This document shows positions 12,381 to 25,819 of a DNA stretch of 64,000 bases, piece after piece. The stretch is from the NCBI GenBank assembly GCA_013400155.1, contig VXBM01000195.1, positions 571,665-635,664 on the forward strand, written 5' to 3'. Position 1 is the stretch's first letter. Each line of letters opens with the position of its first letter. The position numbers were made by a program, and so were the translations under genes. Below the pieces are notes generated by a model. It had not been told where the DNA came from and made no database searches. It saw nothing but the letters and a program-made list of their open reading frames with translations. The DNA comes from Helopsaltes ochotensis. Lineage: Eukaryota > Chordata > Aves > Passeriformes > Locustellidae.

Positions 12381-15088
12381 ATCATCAGCTGTGTGATGAT
12401 TCTAGTACGTGGTCACAGATACTACGAAATAAATTCCACAATGCCTGTAGCCCGTGCCTCTCCCTTACCTGCTGCCTTTCGGCTTCTTTACACTGATTTT
12501 ATCCCTGAGTGACAGTATAGACTTGTAGTCTCAGGAAGACATGAACATCTCAGTTTAATAAAGAGTTTACCAGGCTGCTAGGTGCTAATGGATCGATTAG
12601 CATCAATATCCATGTAGGTGCTCTTTGCTTGGCAGTGCAAAGTGGCAGCACTAAGCGCAGGTCAAAATTAAAAGAAAATGTTTAAGTCTAATGTGTTTGG
12701 GATAAAAGTATGTTCGCAGAAAGGGAAATGCCTCAGGTAATGCAGAGTAAGTTGTGAAGCTGAGATTAATTGGCTGCAAGTCTGCTGATTTACTTCTGAC
12801 TTTTCCTAGTGTGACCAAGATCAAAACTGGGTGATGATTCTTTAAAACACCATGAAAATGTGACTAGATTTTGTGAAGTATTGATTTTTAGTGTAACTAG
12901 TTGTCCTTGAGAATGGACCACTAAAATGAGGTAGCGTATAACATTTTGCCGTTTCAGGGTTGCAGAATTTTAGGATCTCATATCTCATGATTTGTAGGGG
13001 GTGAGGTAGAAACTGAAGCTGGATGAGAAACAGCAAGCAAGAGGCCTGAATATAATATTAGGAGTATGTAACAGAATATCTGACAGTTTCTCACTTCTGC
13101 AGTCTTGACTCTTGCATAACATCATTGGTCTCTTTCTTGTCATCTCTCATGGTAGAAATAATTTAAGATCTCTGGGACAAGTACCTCCCATTTTATTTGT
13201 AACTGCAATGCCTCTGAGGCTGTATAAACAGTACTCACATTGGAAGGTAAGAGAATTCCATGCTTTCAAAGATAAAAAATGTACTTGTAAAATGGATGCC
13301 CTTTGAGGTATTGAGTCCCATATCTGCCACTAGTCCTTTTATCAGATCTTCTTCTTTGGCACTGTTCAAGAGCTTAATTTCTAAGACTTTCTGATTTTAA
13401 AGACTCTCATCTTTGGTGTCAAGAGTAAGAGTTTGAGTGGAAAGGGAAAAAGGTTAGATTGTAAAGCCCCTAATTCTGATCTGCAGAAGAGCTAATTCTT
13501 CTGAGTCTGAAAAAGAATTTGAGGAGATTAAGCAGTATTGACGAAACCTGGCATGTCAATTTGCTTCCAAATAAAACCTTATGCTGATACAAATCAAGCC
13601 AGACATTAACCTTCCAAGTAAGGGACAAAACAGTCGTACAAAGTGTGTTCACCTTGCCTTGTGTAGGCCTTCTGTCGAGATTGCAAAGCCATGAGGTTGT
13701 CATTCTTGACTTGTTCTTTTCATCAAGACCATGGACTTGTCAGGGAAAGTGTCCAGCAGTCAAGAGCAAAAGGTTCCACTGCAACAGTCTGTGCCAGGAT
13801 TAAGTCCCCTGTGTCCCCTTTCACACCCTGCTCAGTAATTGTTTCCTAGTTGATTTAGGGCTTTGTGCCCCTGAAATGGTCACATCACTAAACTAGTTGG
13901 TAGATTGAGTGTGAATGAGTGCTAACGATAACACAAGAAGAAGGAAAGAGAAAATCTGCAGCTAGAAGTGAAGGATACAGGAGGATCTCAACACCTGTGA
14001 CCTGGGATCCTAGTCCCTGCTGTGGCACTAGGTTTTCTGAAGCAATACCTTTAAAAATCTATTTCTCTCTGCTGGCCCAGAGGGTCCAGTGCTGTGTATA
14101 TGACATGTCTGATGTGAAGCAACCTACTCTTCTTTCCATCATCTCCCACCTGAGAAGCAGGTGGTGAAGCCGTAATAAACTCAGAACTAAGATTCTTTAT
14201 TCTTCCATACCTGTTTTGTCTTGTTAGTTGATGTCAGTGCTGTGAGGGGAAGCAGTATGTCAATATGGACAGGAAACACTGAGCTGTAGTCTCCTTAACT
14301 AGCCTTCTGCCAACTCCATGGAAGACCCTGGAGACAAGAACCTGTCCAGGGACTTCGTTCAGAGTTCAGTGCCCTTTTTCAGTGCTTCTTAGAAAATTCA
14401 CAACCAATTGTGGAAACTGGCACCATTCTCAGGCTTGGATTTTAATCTGGCTCTTCTCAAAGTATATAAGTATGAACTACTCAGAGTACAAGAAGATGGT
14501 TTGCAGAGTATAAGGTTGAAATCAGTGAGTTTTCTGGAGTTCTGCCATTTTACTTGTATCTAAATTGTTCCAGTGACTTTATTATGCAGGAGGACATGGA
14601 CAAGGCAGATCTGAGTATAATAAAAAGGGGAAAGCTGTGCCAAATCCGCACCTGAATCAATGAATTTAGTCATCTGACATCTGTTTCACTTGTCAAGTAA
14701 AAAAAAATTATGCAATTAGCTGAGCTACATGCCTACAAAAAAATTGCAAATGTTTTAATAGGATTACAAAGCTAAAAAGCTATAAGCTTTGCATTTTTCT
14801 GTGCAAGTGCTCTGCAGATAGGGGGGAATCTACATGCTCACAACTGCTTAACAAATGTTTATAACTTCAATATTTGTTTGGGAGAGGGTATGTAATCAGA
14901 TACCAAACTTCCTAGAGAGCTGGTTAGCACACAAATTGGGCTTGCTTTATAAAGGTTTTTAAAATTCATTGTAATGGGTGAGAAAAGCTGGCTGACGTTT
15001 CAGAACTGAGTGCTGATATAAAAACTCTCTCATTCACGGTCCATGGGAATGTGAACATTCACTGGAGTTTAAATCTCTGGTGAATTTT

Positions 15089-15108
15089 CTGCTATAGCTA
15101 TATAGCAG
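15089..15108. other. Perfect inverted repeat: 8-bp stem, 4-nt loop
   Basis: CTGCTATA, GCTA, TATAGCAG. This is a short stem in an AT-rich setting and may be chance. Confidence 0.6.
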
Positions 15109-15545
15109 GCTAATATTCCTGTCAGAACAGATTTGCAAATGACCCATAAACCAAAGAAGAAACTAAAGCTGAAAGGATGCTCTGGGCAATATAATTTTCT
15201 TTACTGACTTTTTGTCTCAGTCTGAATCATTGATAACGGTTTCTGAATGCAACTTCTATTCAAGGTTAATAAAGAAATCAGGATATGCAGAGAGGAAAAT
15301 GTTGGCTTATTAAGAAAAGCAGTTAATTGTTATCACATAGTAATGAGATTTCATCGGTTTCCATGACATTTGGCCTAGGCTGTGGAGGGAATATCACTAA
15401 AGAAGAGGAATGTCCAGGGTACCAAGAGCAGGCCGTACTGTGTGTCACATCCTGGCTATGCAAAGTAAGCCAGCCAGCTCTAGAGGGAAAAATGTCATTA
15501 TTCATAAAAGTTTACATGCACTGGTCAGTGGTCTTAGCTTAAAAT

Positions 15546-15755
15546 TACAGAATCGTCTTGGAAAAGACCTTTAAGGTCCTTGAGTTCAGTTGTTGACCTA
15601 GTCCAAGTTAACAGAAACCTTGCCCCTAAGGGTCACATCTATGTCATTTAGATATCTCCAGGGGTGGTGGTTCAGCCTCTTCCTCAGCCTCCTGTTCCAA
15701 TGCCTCACAGCACTGCTGGTGGTGATATTTTCTGAATATTAGTCCTCGCTCCTGG
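15546..15755 (-). mobile_element. CR1 LINE fragment, minus orientation
   Basis: The + strand begins 'acagaatcgtcttggaaaag' and continues with 'tccaagttaacagaaacctt' and 'cctcctgttccaatgcctca', the reverse complement of the CR1 3' end and adjacent ORF2 tail. It is strongly diverged and has no coding capacity. The right edge is uncertain; similarity fades after the 'gatattttctgaatatt' stretch. Confidence 0.75.
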
Positions 15756-17475
15756 GGAGGTGAGGCAGTCACAGAGGACATTCATGTGCTGTGCAGAGCA
15801 GGAGCTTGTCCCAGTTGCCCCTATCCCTTAACTGTCCCTCTGCACTACCTTCAGGGTCCCCCAGTTCTGGAAGCCTCCCTGCCCATGATTGTGCCAGCAC
15901 AGGAGCTGCTCCCTTCAGTGTCCGGGGGTCACTCTGGCTAAAAACTGAACACATGGCTGAAATTCAGTCTGTCTGCATCTGTGCTTCAGGCACTCCAACC
16001 AAGGCAAGGGGATACCCATTTACTGTTTTGTGTTCTGTCATTTAGTAAAAAACTTCAGGCTTCCAGCAGCTTGAATCCTCAGGAGAGACTTCTCTTGACT
16101 CCAGAGAGCTTCGGAACAAACATCAAGAGAAGGTGCAGCATTGTTTGGCAGTTTTTCATAAAGCAGTTGAGCAAGACTTTGTGCCAGTCAGTTTAGAGAG
16201 CTATTTCTCAGTGAGAGTATGAAAAGATGCAATAAATAATAAATAATGCCTCTTAATCTGGAACTTCAGAAATTAACAAAAAGAGAAAAAGTATACAAAA
16301 TATATTAAATGTTCTTTAAAAACATAGCAGCGCAGCTGGGGACCTGAAGGAACCCTTCCAACTCCAACTTCCAGTAATGTAATCTCTGTCTCAGATATTT
16401 TCTCAGACTGAGTCATTCAGCTGGATGGATTTTAACCTTATTTCTAAAAGGAGAGAATCCCTGTATTCAAAGCTATTCAGAGACTGGGACTGAAATGTCA
16501 CAAAGTTTGTGTTTGACAACAACACTTTCCTTTGTTGACAGTGTGTCTATAGCCTGATTGTCTCCCAGAGAAGACACTTGGCCCAGAAATATGTGATAGG
16601 AAGAGGGAAAGTCTTCTGTTAGAGATATTGCACTTGAGCATTTGAGCCTTGGCACAGGCTTTCTGAAGTCTTTTAATGAATGTGCTGTTTAATTGCTTTG
16701 TGCCTTATCTTCCCATGATTAAAAATGAAGGTGAGAATACTTGCTGTACTCATGATATTCAAAGGATAACTCAATGAATACATGTGAGGTAATCAAATTT
16801 TCTGAGGGTCATTTGCCTCACAGAAATCAATGTTGGGTAAATGTAATTATCATTATGAGATTGATGTAAATTTGATGCCAATTATTTCTAAAGTAAAAAA
16901 AAAAAACCTCCTAAAATTCACAAATCATTTATCCAAATGTTAATCATTTCTCTGCTTTTGAATGTTAACAATTGAGTACATCATTATCCATTAGAATTTG
17001 GGAAAATGAGGAAAAAGACATCTCTGACAATTTTTGATGGAACAGGTACAATAGAATAATATAATGAGAACTTATTAAGGAAATACTTTCCAAATAATTT
17101 TTCAATAAAAAGTCCTAGCAAAGTCTGCTATTTGTCATCGTCCTAGCTCTAATTCACTGAATTCTGTTTTATAAAGTGACAGTTCAGCTGATGAGCGTGC
17201 AAATACCTTGAGAGACTCAAGAAGATCAAGTAATTATTTGAAAAAGAATGTCTTTATCACATTCAATAATCATTACAAAATCACACCACTTGTAATCCTG
17301 AGCACCATTTGATGACCCACTGTAGTCAGGAAGAACATCTTTTAGTTTATTGATGTGGCAATATCTATCTATCCTCTCTTCCTTTTCTGAGACCTGGATG
17401 TTAAGCATACTCTACTGGATCCTTGAGGATTTTATTCCCCTAGAATATATGTGGCCTCAAGAAGATGTTTCTCCT

Positions 17476-17501
17476 GCTGGTAGACTGAGCTGGTAGACTG
17501 A
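17476..17501. repeat. Perfect 13-bp tandem duplication
   Basis: 'gctggtagactga' occurs twice back to back, followed by a partial third copy (ctgactgg). It is likely replication slippage. Confidence 0.85.
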
Positions 17502-19439
17502 CTGGAAGCAGAAAATTCAGCGTGAACTCTGTCTCTGTGTGATTTGGTCTTTTTCACAGCCAAAGTTTTCTTTTAGCAGGGTTAGTGCATTATCTAGGGA
17601 AGGAGACATTTTTGTTTTGAATGCTCCATTTGTCTGTAATGATTGGGGCTTAATAACATATTTGTAAGCAGAGGTTATGATTAGAATTTGTTGCCAAGAT
17701 CACTAACACGCTTGATTTTTGCCTCTGTGTTTTTTTCTGACTGCCAGTCCTTGATTGTTTTCTGCTTCTGGTTATTCTCCATAACAAATGACTGTCAAGC
17801 ACCTTGGGCTGTCGATTTCTGGCATGTTAACTACTGCCTAGTAACTGTCCACATGCTCACTCCAACAGTGTGATAAATTTGATGGTGCTTAAGCTTTGGA
17901 GTGAGGAGAAATATGTACACATGGGCACCTAATGTAAAATAAATAAGACAGTTATATTGCCTGTGGGAATTGACTTATATAGCCATAGTTTTTTCTTTTC
18001 TAGTCTTCTCATTACATACAATTTTTTTCATTCACCCACACGCATGCAGCGAAATCAAACTGGTGTCTTTCATTGGTGTGATCCCTATGTTTTGGGGTTG
18101 TTAATACTTGCAGTGCACAAACAAAATATAACTGACTCTTTTATGACTCCAGCTGACTATAACAGCAAAGATCCAGAAGAGCAGGGACTTCACAGTGTTC
18201 TTTGGCTTCACCTCTGTTCTCTCTGGTTTTCATACCAATCATATTTGTTGTGAAAGGTTTTTCACTGCATTTAATTCTGGTACATTTGTCTTAACTGAGA
18301 ATGTTCTGAAATTTTATTTCAAATGCAGTCCTCCTGTCTAGCTTCTGACTTACCTAAACCCTTTCTGTAGTAAAGTTGCTAGAATCTATTCCTCAGCTTT
18401 CTTTTTTTCCCAAGCGTGTGTGATTTCTCTGCAGCGTGTCTAGAGCATGTTCTTTCAATCACTAGCTTACCACATCTTGGTTTCTTGTGTATGAAATGAG
18501 CTGCCACCTGAAATTATATGTAGGGGGAACTGTTTAAACTTATGCATAAAAGAGCTTAGAGAAATCAGTTGCACTGTATTATGCAGCTGCCCCGTATGGC
18601 AGTGGGGATAGTTTTCCCAGGGGCCAAAATGGTCTATTATTTGATTTTGGCTTGTGAGGTGAACATGGCTGGAGAGAAAGCTTAAACCAGAGGTGCTGAG
18701 TGCAAATGTAGAAATACTGCTGGGAGCATCCAATCAAATAGCCCCATCTGTATCACTGAGCAACAGACAGGCCTGGACATTAATACCTGTCTGTATCTGG
18801 AGTGCACCCTCCAGGAGCAGTGTGAGAAAATGCTGGTAATGGATAATCCTATTTGATGCCACCTGAATGGTAAAAAATGGTAGCTTTGCTCTCACCTTGC
18901 GTCCACTAGGTGTTAACAGAAAACCAAACCATTAGGAGGTGTTGCCCTGATTTTTGCAGCCTTTCTGATGTGTTTCTTAGCTTTTAGAATGGAGTCAGAA
19001 TCCTCAATGTTTAGGTAGTGCTTTGCCCTTCTCACGCTGGTGTTATCTGTAAGATAAGGTTTGTTTGGGAAATGGATTGGTAAATATCACATGCCTTTGG
19101 ATGCAAATTGTACTGACTGACCGTCAGCTAGGCCAGTAGAGAGGAGAGGTGTTCACCTTCTCATCCAATCCCTGGCATGGACCTGCGGTCTACTTAAGAA
19201 AGAAAGAATAACCAAAAGGCCCTCTTTTGGGTCCTTCTCCTCATCGAGTGTCCTGTGTGGTTCTTGCTGAGCTGAACAGCCCACAAGGAGGTTCCTCAGG
19301 AGTTCTACAGCATAGTGGCTGTAAACACCTGGGCACTGTGGTCCTTGGTGTCTTTAAGGAGGGGTTGGATAATGCAGAAGCAACTGGAGAAATACTTACT
19401 GAATATTAAGCAGCATATGGAATAGCAAGAAATAGGCAG

Positions 19440-19920
19440 CACTGGAATTTGCCGTGGCTGACAATATGATCATTCCTAACTTATTTTGCTTATCATCAGA
19501 AGCAGCCCCATTACAGTCAGAATTGCATCAATAGAAATACTATTGATCAAGTTCTCATTAGTAGTCATTGGCACTCAACAGCCATTGTTGCATGTGTTAT
19601 CAGTGCTGCTGAAGCTGATACTGATCACTGCCTTCTGATAAAGAAAATACGACTCTGTCTTTGAAGCCAACTAGTTGATTGAGTTAAATTGCTTCTATAC
19701 TCTCCATAATTAGGAGTGAGTTATCAAATGGTTTAACATCGAGCTCTAAGAAGCCATTAAAGCATTACAGGCTTAGTCCAAGTTTCCTTTGTCATCTCAT
19801 GAGTAATAGCCCTGCTTGAAGTCATTAGTGCCTCAGCCTCTCAAACATCCATTGAAGTTTGATGAGCAGACACCCAAATGCCTGACATGAAGTATGACAC
19901 AGGACACTTCATGCTGTCAC
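19440..19920. other. Conserved-non-coding-like stretch
   Basis: This is a repeat-free, compositionally balanced sequence rich in homeodomain-type and CATTG/ATCAAT words (e.g. 'tactattgatcaagttctca', 'tctccataattaggagtgag'), with an 8-bp inverted repeat. The look resembles vertebrate conserved non-coding elements. Conservation cannot be tested here. Confidence 0.25.
19540..19560. other. Perfect inverted repeat: 8-bp stem, 5-nt loop
   Basis: ATCAATAG, AAATA, CTATTGAT, located inside the conserved-looking stretch at 19.44-19.92 kb. Edges are given to within a base or two. Confidence 0.55.
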
Positions 19921-21539
19921 AGAATGTTGCTAAGGGTAGGAGCAGATCTTTGACTCCATGGCATCAGGTCACTAAAAATACCATAAATTCTATAGTTTTA
20001 AAACTGCTAAGTATGATTCCCCTCTTTCTTCACTAGAGGATTGCTTCTGTGCAGTTTTGGCAATTAGTCTAATAATGACTAGGATTCTGATTTGGCAAGA
20101 TCAGCTACACAGCTAGGAAGGTCACTTTGAAGTACCCACCATTTTTCATTCCTTTAAAAAAAACCCCTAGAGTATGTTTTAATGCTGCTCCTTGTATGCT
20201 CCTTTTTAAGCAGAAGGATAAGTTCTGTTATAGCAATATTCATATAAAAATTCAGCTATGCTTTGTCCTGGTTTGGTTTTAGTAACTAAAGTGTGTATAG
20301 TGCAAGAAAACCTTCTTGCAAGTTCCACCACTGTGTGACTGCTGAAAGCTTTAGTCACCTTATTTAAAAGCCAAGGAGGGATGCGGATTAAAGTTTCCAT
20401 CAGCATATCACAGACAGGTGGCATTCAGCTTTAAAGAAGGCTCTATTTGGAGATGATAACATGAAAACATACAACTTGCTGTAGTATTTCTGTAAAACCA
20501 GTGTTTTTGAAAAAAGTGGGTTTCTCTTTGTTGGTGAAACTATGCACTGGGTGATGAAGACAGAAAGGTATAGCCTCAGTGGGTTCAACCTTTAATAATG
20601 CCATTAACTCCTAGTCATGCTCTATTAATTGCAGTAGGCTTTTGCACCAGCTGAGGTTTTGTTTTAAAAATTGGTTTTCTGTGTGTATTGAAGTAATAGA
20701 TCATGCCTGCTGTGATGGTATGTGAAGACAAACCCAGAATGCTGATCCTTTGCTTTAGACGTTGTAAAGGTAGATTAGATCATGAACTGAAGGAGGGGTA
20801 GCAACAAAATCTCAGAAGATTGATGTATCATACTCTTTTGGCCACCCTTTTTTTTTAAATTTGGGGGAAATTACTGATTTTAGAAGAAGGAAAATTACAT
20901 GCAAAGAAAGGGAGAAATGAGGGGTCAAGGAGACAACTCTGAAATGGAGTAGTAAAATGATAAGAGCACTTTACTTTCTACATTGCCATCCACCTTGGAT
21001 GTCGCATGGTATGTGCAAGGAGGGAAATGAGGCATGGGGCATCATTTCTTCATGAATATTTAGCCCTTGCAACATCTCTGTTCTGACCCAGAACAGCTTC
21101 CATGTCCCTGTGTCTGAATAGGCTCAGGAGGTCACTTCTGTGGAAAACAGCTGTTCTGGGTCTCTGGCAGCTGAACAACGCTGCCCTTGCCTAATGTGAG
21201 CTCAGTGCTCGCTCTGAACGTGCAGAGATGTCAGGGGTGGTCTGTGACACTGTGCTTCCATTTGAGAGCCCGAGTCGTGGTAACCAGAGAATGACAATAG
21301 AACTGAAAAATCTAGCGCAGTAGCTACCTAGGAGCATCTGTGAAAGGCTGTGTCACACAGTGCCTCTACACAGAAATCAACTGTTACACCAAAACTGATA
21401 AGGAAAACCAGTGTTTTGTTCTGTTGCGTAACTGCGCTGAATTCCCTTAACAAGAACCAATACAGAAAGTAAAGAGAATTATTTATTGTTGGAGGTGGAA
21501 TTCTTTTCAGGCACGTTCAGTGTGGATAATTTGAGTTCA

Positions 21540-21860
21540 TCAACTGCAACAACAAAAATGAAAAGCCAAGCTCACAATATGCAAGCAGATGCTAATTCCC
21601 CAATTGTTCATGCAACATGGAACATAATTTAAAGTGATTATGAAATTAATGCATTAATACAAAAAATGCTTTGGAGAGAAGCAAATCAGATAAATGTGCA
21701 TAAAAAGAATTAGCTGTAGACATAATTAGTGAAGCTATGCTTTATTCACAGTCAGAGGGAAAAATTAAAACTAAACTAAGTAGGAATTTTAGAGAACATT
21801 TGAGAATTAGCCCGTAAGAAGCCAAAATGAAATAAACCATGGAGCTTCAGCCAAGCTAAC
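21540..21860. other. Conserved-non-coding-like stretch
   Basis: An AT-rich but non-repetitive sequence with dense TAATTA/ATTAAT/ATGCAA words ('gatgctaattccccaattgt', 'gacataattagtgaagctat'). This is typical in style of homeodomain/POU-bound elements; inferred by appearance only. Confidence 0.25.
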
Positions 21861-23749
21861 ACATAGACACATGCTTTGGACTTAAAAGGTACAAAAGGTG
21901 TCATGTCATCTGTTTGGGAAAGGCACAGTTGTGTAAGGAAGAATTTCCAGCTGTATGAGCATGAATCTGGGTTAAAGATGACTCAAAGCCTGGAAGCAGG
22001 TCGATGGTTGAACAGAACTGTGTGCCGTGAATCTGAAGAGACCTTACACTGTGTGGTGAGAAGTGGAATATTAACAGACCATAGCAGAAGATTCTGTGCT
22101 GTGTTTGCTGCTTTCTCCTCTAAGTCTTTGCTTGTTTTCATGACTATCATAGGGTAGGAAAATTGAACTGATTCACACCCACACGAAAGAGACTTCATTC
22201 ATGTTCTGTTCTAGTCGCTGTACTCATTTTTTTTTCCATCTTCATGCCTAAAAATCAAGAAGTAGCAGAACCAGGTGTACCATGAAGTTGATATTGATCC
22301 AGTGAAGTATGCTCAGCTGTTACCATCATCTGTTGTAGATAATTACTTGAAAGCAATTCCATTTAAATCTAATAAGAAAATACCACTAAGAACCATTAGA
22401 TTGTATAGCCATCTCCCAAGAGAAAAGAATTGTAACTCAGTGCAGAAATTGTGGTGCCAGCTCTGATGGTTATGTCGATGATGTTGGGAGTCTTATAATA
22501 TGTATCTTTTCTAAAGGTGTCAGGTGGTAGAATCAGCTTTAAATTGGAAAGAATTTAAATCTTTGTTAAAATAAAGCTTCTAGACTTGAGATGTCCATAG
22601 AAAAGTTTTTAAGGAGTAAACAGTAACTAATTACCTCCTTTTGTTACCCTAAAACCAAAAAGATAAACAAAAATCCTTCATGAAATGAGATTTTTATGAA
22701 TGACTCTTTGAAACCAGATCCTTATTTTTTTCAGGTAGTTAAGTTTTAAAATACCAAGTCTTTAGAAAACATGTGAGCAAAGTAAATGGAAAAAAATTCT
22801 TCCACTATGTGAAAAATAGCCAGTATTATTGCAGACAGTTTAGTAAACTTCTTGCTTTTTTTTGTTGTTGTTGTTGCTGTGTACAAGTGTTCATTTTCTT
22901 TCACATACATTCTATGCAATTTCAAGGAAAAAAGTCTGAAATGTGAATTACTTTTTCCAAAACTTTGATAATTATCCTGAAAAACTGTATTTTTACTTCT
23001 CCTTCCAGTTCTACCACCCAGAACATTTATTTTGGATAGCAGCTGAAAACTCCGATTTGTATCGTGTTGAACTTTTGGTTAAGATTCTCACTTTCAGAGC
23101 ACAAAAGCAGCAGATGCTGAAGGATATTTGATATTTACCTCAGACAGGTACAGTGCCACCAGCTGCAATGAAGTCAGTCCCAGGCATTTTGCCAGTAAAG
23201 GGAAAACAGATGAAGGAAAATCAGCGATTTCTTACTAACCCTACCTGGTTTAAGCAGCTTCTGTTCAAAGTTTTTACTGGGTTCCAGGGGCTTATGAGGG
23301 GTCTTCTTGCTGGAAGCACCAGCCCCCACCTGAGAACTGATGGACTAGTTTAAGTGCTTTGGATAAAATCAGCCGTGTTCATTGAACAGTTTCAGCTGGT
23401 GGGTTTTAGGTGAAATAAGATGAGAACATCTGTAGGAAATGGAGGGATAAGAACATAGTGCAGAGAGATGGCAGTGAGCAGGTATGGATATTAATGTCCT
23501 TGGGACCAGCAGGCCACCTCTGCCCAGTCTGTGGTGCATTTGCTTTGTGATGTTCCCTCCCCTTTGTTTCTTCACTTTGGGTGTGCTATAAAACATGGGC
23601 AAGAGTAAGAACCCTGAAATATTAAACAGCACAGAGGCACACAGGTGCCAGGGCTGGCCAGAGGCAGGTGGCTTGGCTTGAAAGAGTTGGCTGTGAAACC
23701 AAGTGTTCAGTGAATGGACCATCTGCCCAGGCTTGGCAGAACTGTCATA

Positions 23750-23890
23750 CAGAATCATAGAAGGGTTTGGGTTGGAAGGGACCTCCATGATCACCTCATT
23801 CCATCTCCCCTGCCATGACCAGGGACACCTTCCACCAGCCCAGGTAGCTCAGCGCCCATCCAGCCTGGCCTGGAGCCCTGCCAGGGCTCA
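23750..23890 (-). mobile_element. CR1 LINE 3'-end fragment, minus orientation
   Basis: The + strand reads 'cagaatcatagaagggtttg', then 'ggttggaagggacctccatg', then the 'gccatgaccagggacacctt' region. This is the classic avian CR1 3' terminus in reverse complement, including the remnant of the ATTCTATG 3' repeat. It is about 140 bp, 5'-truncated as usual for CR1, and among the best preserved copies here. Confidence 0.9.
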
Positions 23891-25085
23891 TCATGTGAAT
23901 TGTGCATTTGTCACTTACCCTCCAGGGGAAAATTGCTCTCTTCCCTATACCCCTCGTGTTGCTCTGCTTGGGTGACCACACTTCTAGGCCAGAAGTTTCC
24001 TCTTGCTTTCACTAGGATTAACAACCCTCAGGGCCCGGTATTCGTGGCTGGGAAATGCTATTGTTTGTAATATGCTTACAGTGCAAGTGGCTTCTTTCTT
24101 TTTGTGCCATTGATTGATTAGTGGAGTTTGTCCAAGTAATTTTCCCTCTTGATATGTGCGCTTTACATCTCTAGCACAAAGTTGGTGTGAAGATTAACTA
24201 ATTAATCTCATGAGATTCTTTAGTGAAAGGAATGCCTTACTGAGCAACAGAACAAAGTAGGGGCAATATGTATGAACACAGCTCATTCCAGATGTCTACA
24301 AAGCTGAGGATCTTTTTCTCCCCTAAGCAAGTAAGACTATAAGAATGTCTCAGCTTATTTTTTTTCTGTGTTCAGTACAATGCAGAACATCTGTTGCAAA
24401 AGAATGGATAATTAATAATTGAAACTAGATTGCACTGTCCAAAATAAAGTGCCTGTAGTACTTGTAGATTTCCTGAGTTTTTGCCTTTGTCTCTTTATTT
24501 CTTCTCAAAGTATAATAATCAGTCATTGTTATGAATTAGATTTTATTTCAGAAGGGAAGTTTCTACTGTGTTTTGCTTAAGTTTTGAGTAATATATTTTC
24601 AAGCTACTTATGGTGATAAAGCTTTTTATGTCAAATGTAAAGAAAGAGAAAGCACAGTGTAATAATAAAGAAACAGAAAAGAGAAATTTTCATTTCATGT
24701 CAGGTTACTAAATTAGACCCATTCTGTGGAATGAAGAGATAAAAATCTAGAATTTGATTTGAGGGAGATTTGAAAAATCAAGAAGCTTAATCTTTTCACG
24801 TTCCCTCCCCCAGAACTGATTGCCCCAGAGCTCATGTTTATGCCTGTGATTAGGAGCTGAGCCTGACGAGTTCTATTTTCAGCACTGCTACGGGATCCCA
24901 GCGGGTGAAACTAACCTTGGTGCTTTGGGCTCACAAAGCACTTCCAGCTTCCAAAGCTCTTGCTAAGTTGAAATAGACTTTTAAGATAAAAAGAGTGTAA
25001 AATTGAAGGTGTTTTTGTGTATTCTAGAACTGACATAACGCCAGGTATTAAAAATTAACACTGAATGAAAACTAAACAGTATCAG

Positions 25086-25231
25086 ATTGGATAGGCCCAA
25101 AGAGTTTGTGGGATCTCCATCCTGGAAGGTATTTAAATATTGACAGGACAAGGTCCTGAGAACTTCTCTGTACCTTTGAAGCTGGCTCAGTGTGAAGCAG
25201 GAGTTTGAAATAAATGACCTCCAGATGTTTT
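25086..25231 (+). mobile_element. Old CR1 LINE 3' fragment, plus orientation
   Basis: The order of 'agtttgtgggatctccatcc', 'ggaaggtatttaaatattga', 'acaaggtcctga' and 'ataaatgacctccaga' matches the end of CR1 ORF2 and the 3' UTR. The copy is heavily diverged and lacks the terminal octamer repeats. Confidence 0.65.
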
Positions 25232-25720
25232 TATGTACCTAAATTAAATAATTTAAATTCTAACTCTCTCTATAGTTCTAGATAAGGTACAAGTAACTCA
25301 GAAACATCTTGCAGTAATCTATTAAGTTATATTAATGAGAGAATTTCTTTATTGTTTTTAGCATTACATTTCTATTTTTTGGTAAGGATGACACAAAGAA
25401 GAGCTTGTGTCCTTTCTGCAGTCCTCATTAAAACACTAGGTGCACTAAGGTAAGGACCAAATGTATAATCTTTATTTTCATATAATTCTGGCTTAATGGA
25501 AATGGAAACTGGCCTTTAAAATCCCGAGATTTAAAAAGTGTGACTAATCTTCAGTGACTCCTTTCTCCCCCATCCCATCTTTTTTTATTATTTTGATTAA
25601 TCATTACCTCAAAGCAAGAGTACATATTTTGATAATTCACCCTGGCTGCTGGGGTTGTGGCTTACTCTCGAGAAGGTGAAGGTCGATGTTTCTCTCTGTG
25701 CACAACCCAGCCCTCAAGCA

Positions 25721-25730
25721 GTGACTCAGC
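25721..25730 (+). promoter_or_regulatory. ARE / NF-E2-like motif
   Basis: GTGACTCAGC fits the antioxidant-response/NF-E2 consensus RTGACnnnGC exactly and includes an AP-1 core (TGACTCA). It lies in a CpG-enriched block. Occupancy is unknown and a 10-bp match can arise by chance. Confidence 0.3.
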
Positions 25731-25784
25731 AGCTCACAAAAACCCCGAGATGCTGCAGCTTCTTCAGCTTTATTGGAGGAGAGG

Positions 25785-25819
25785 AAAAAAAAAAAGAAAA
25801 AAAGAAAAAAAAAAAAAAA
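25785..25819. repeat. A-rich homopolymer
   Basis: This is a run of A with two G interruptions, inside the CpG-enriched block at 25.67-26.15 kb. Confidence 0.95.

Noticed and set aside
13112..13306. Exon-like segment with a 'TGGAAG|gtaaga' donor near 13248
   Set aside because: The encoded peptide does not match the expected upstream SorCS exon and no convincing acceptor precedes it.
16325..16395. Possible CR1 remnant ('aacccttccaactccaactt')
   Set aside because: Too short and too diverged to separate from chance by eye.
22275..23131. Two open frames with plausible-looking composition (Y-H-E-V-D-I-D-P-V-K-Y... and F-Y-H-P-E-H-L-F-W...)
   Set aside because: The first suggested a retrocopy, but I recognise no family, there is no poly-A tail or continuing homology, and the frames do not connect. 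The sequence alone does not support a pseudogene call.
25408..25450. Mini-exon between 'tttctgcag' and 'gtaagg'
   Set aside because: It is only about 28 bp and contains an in-frame stop in one of the frames; no family match.
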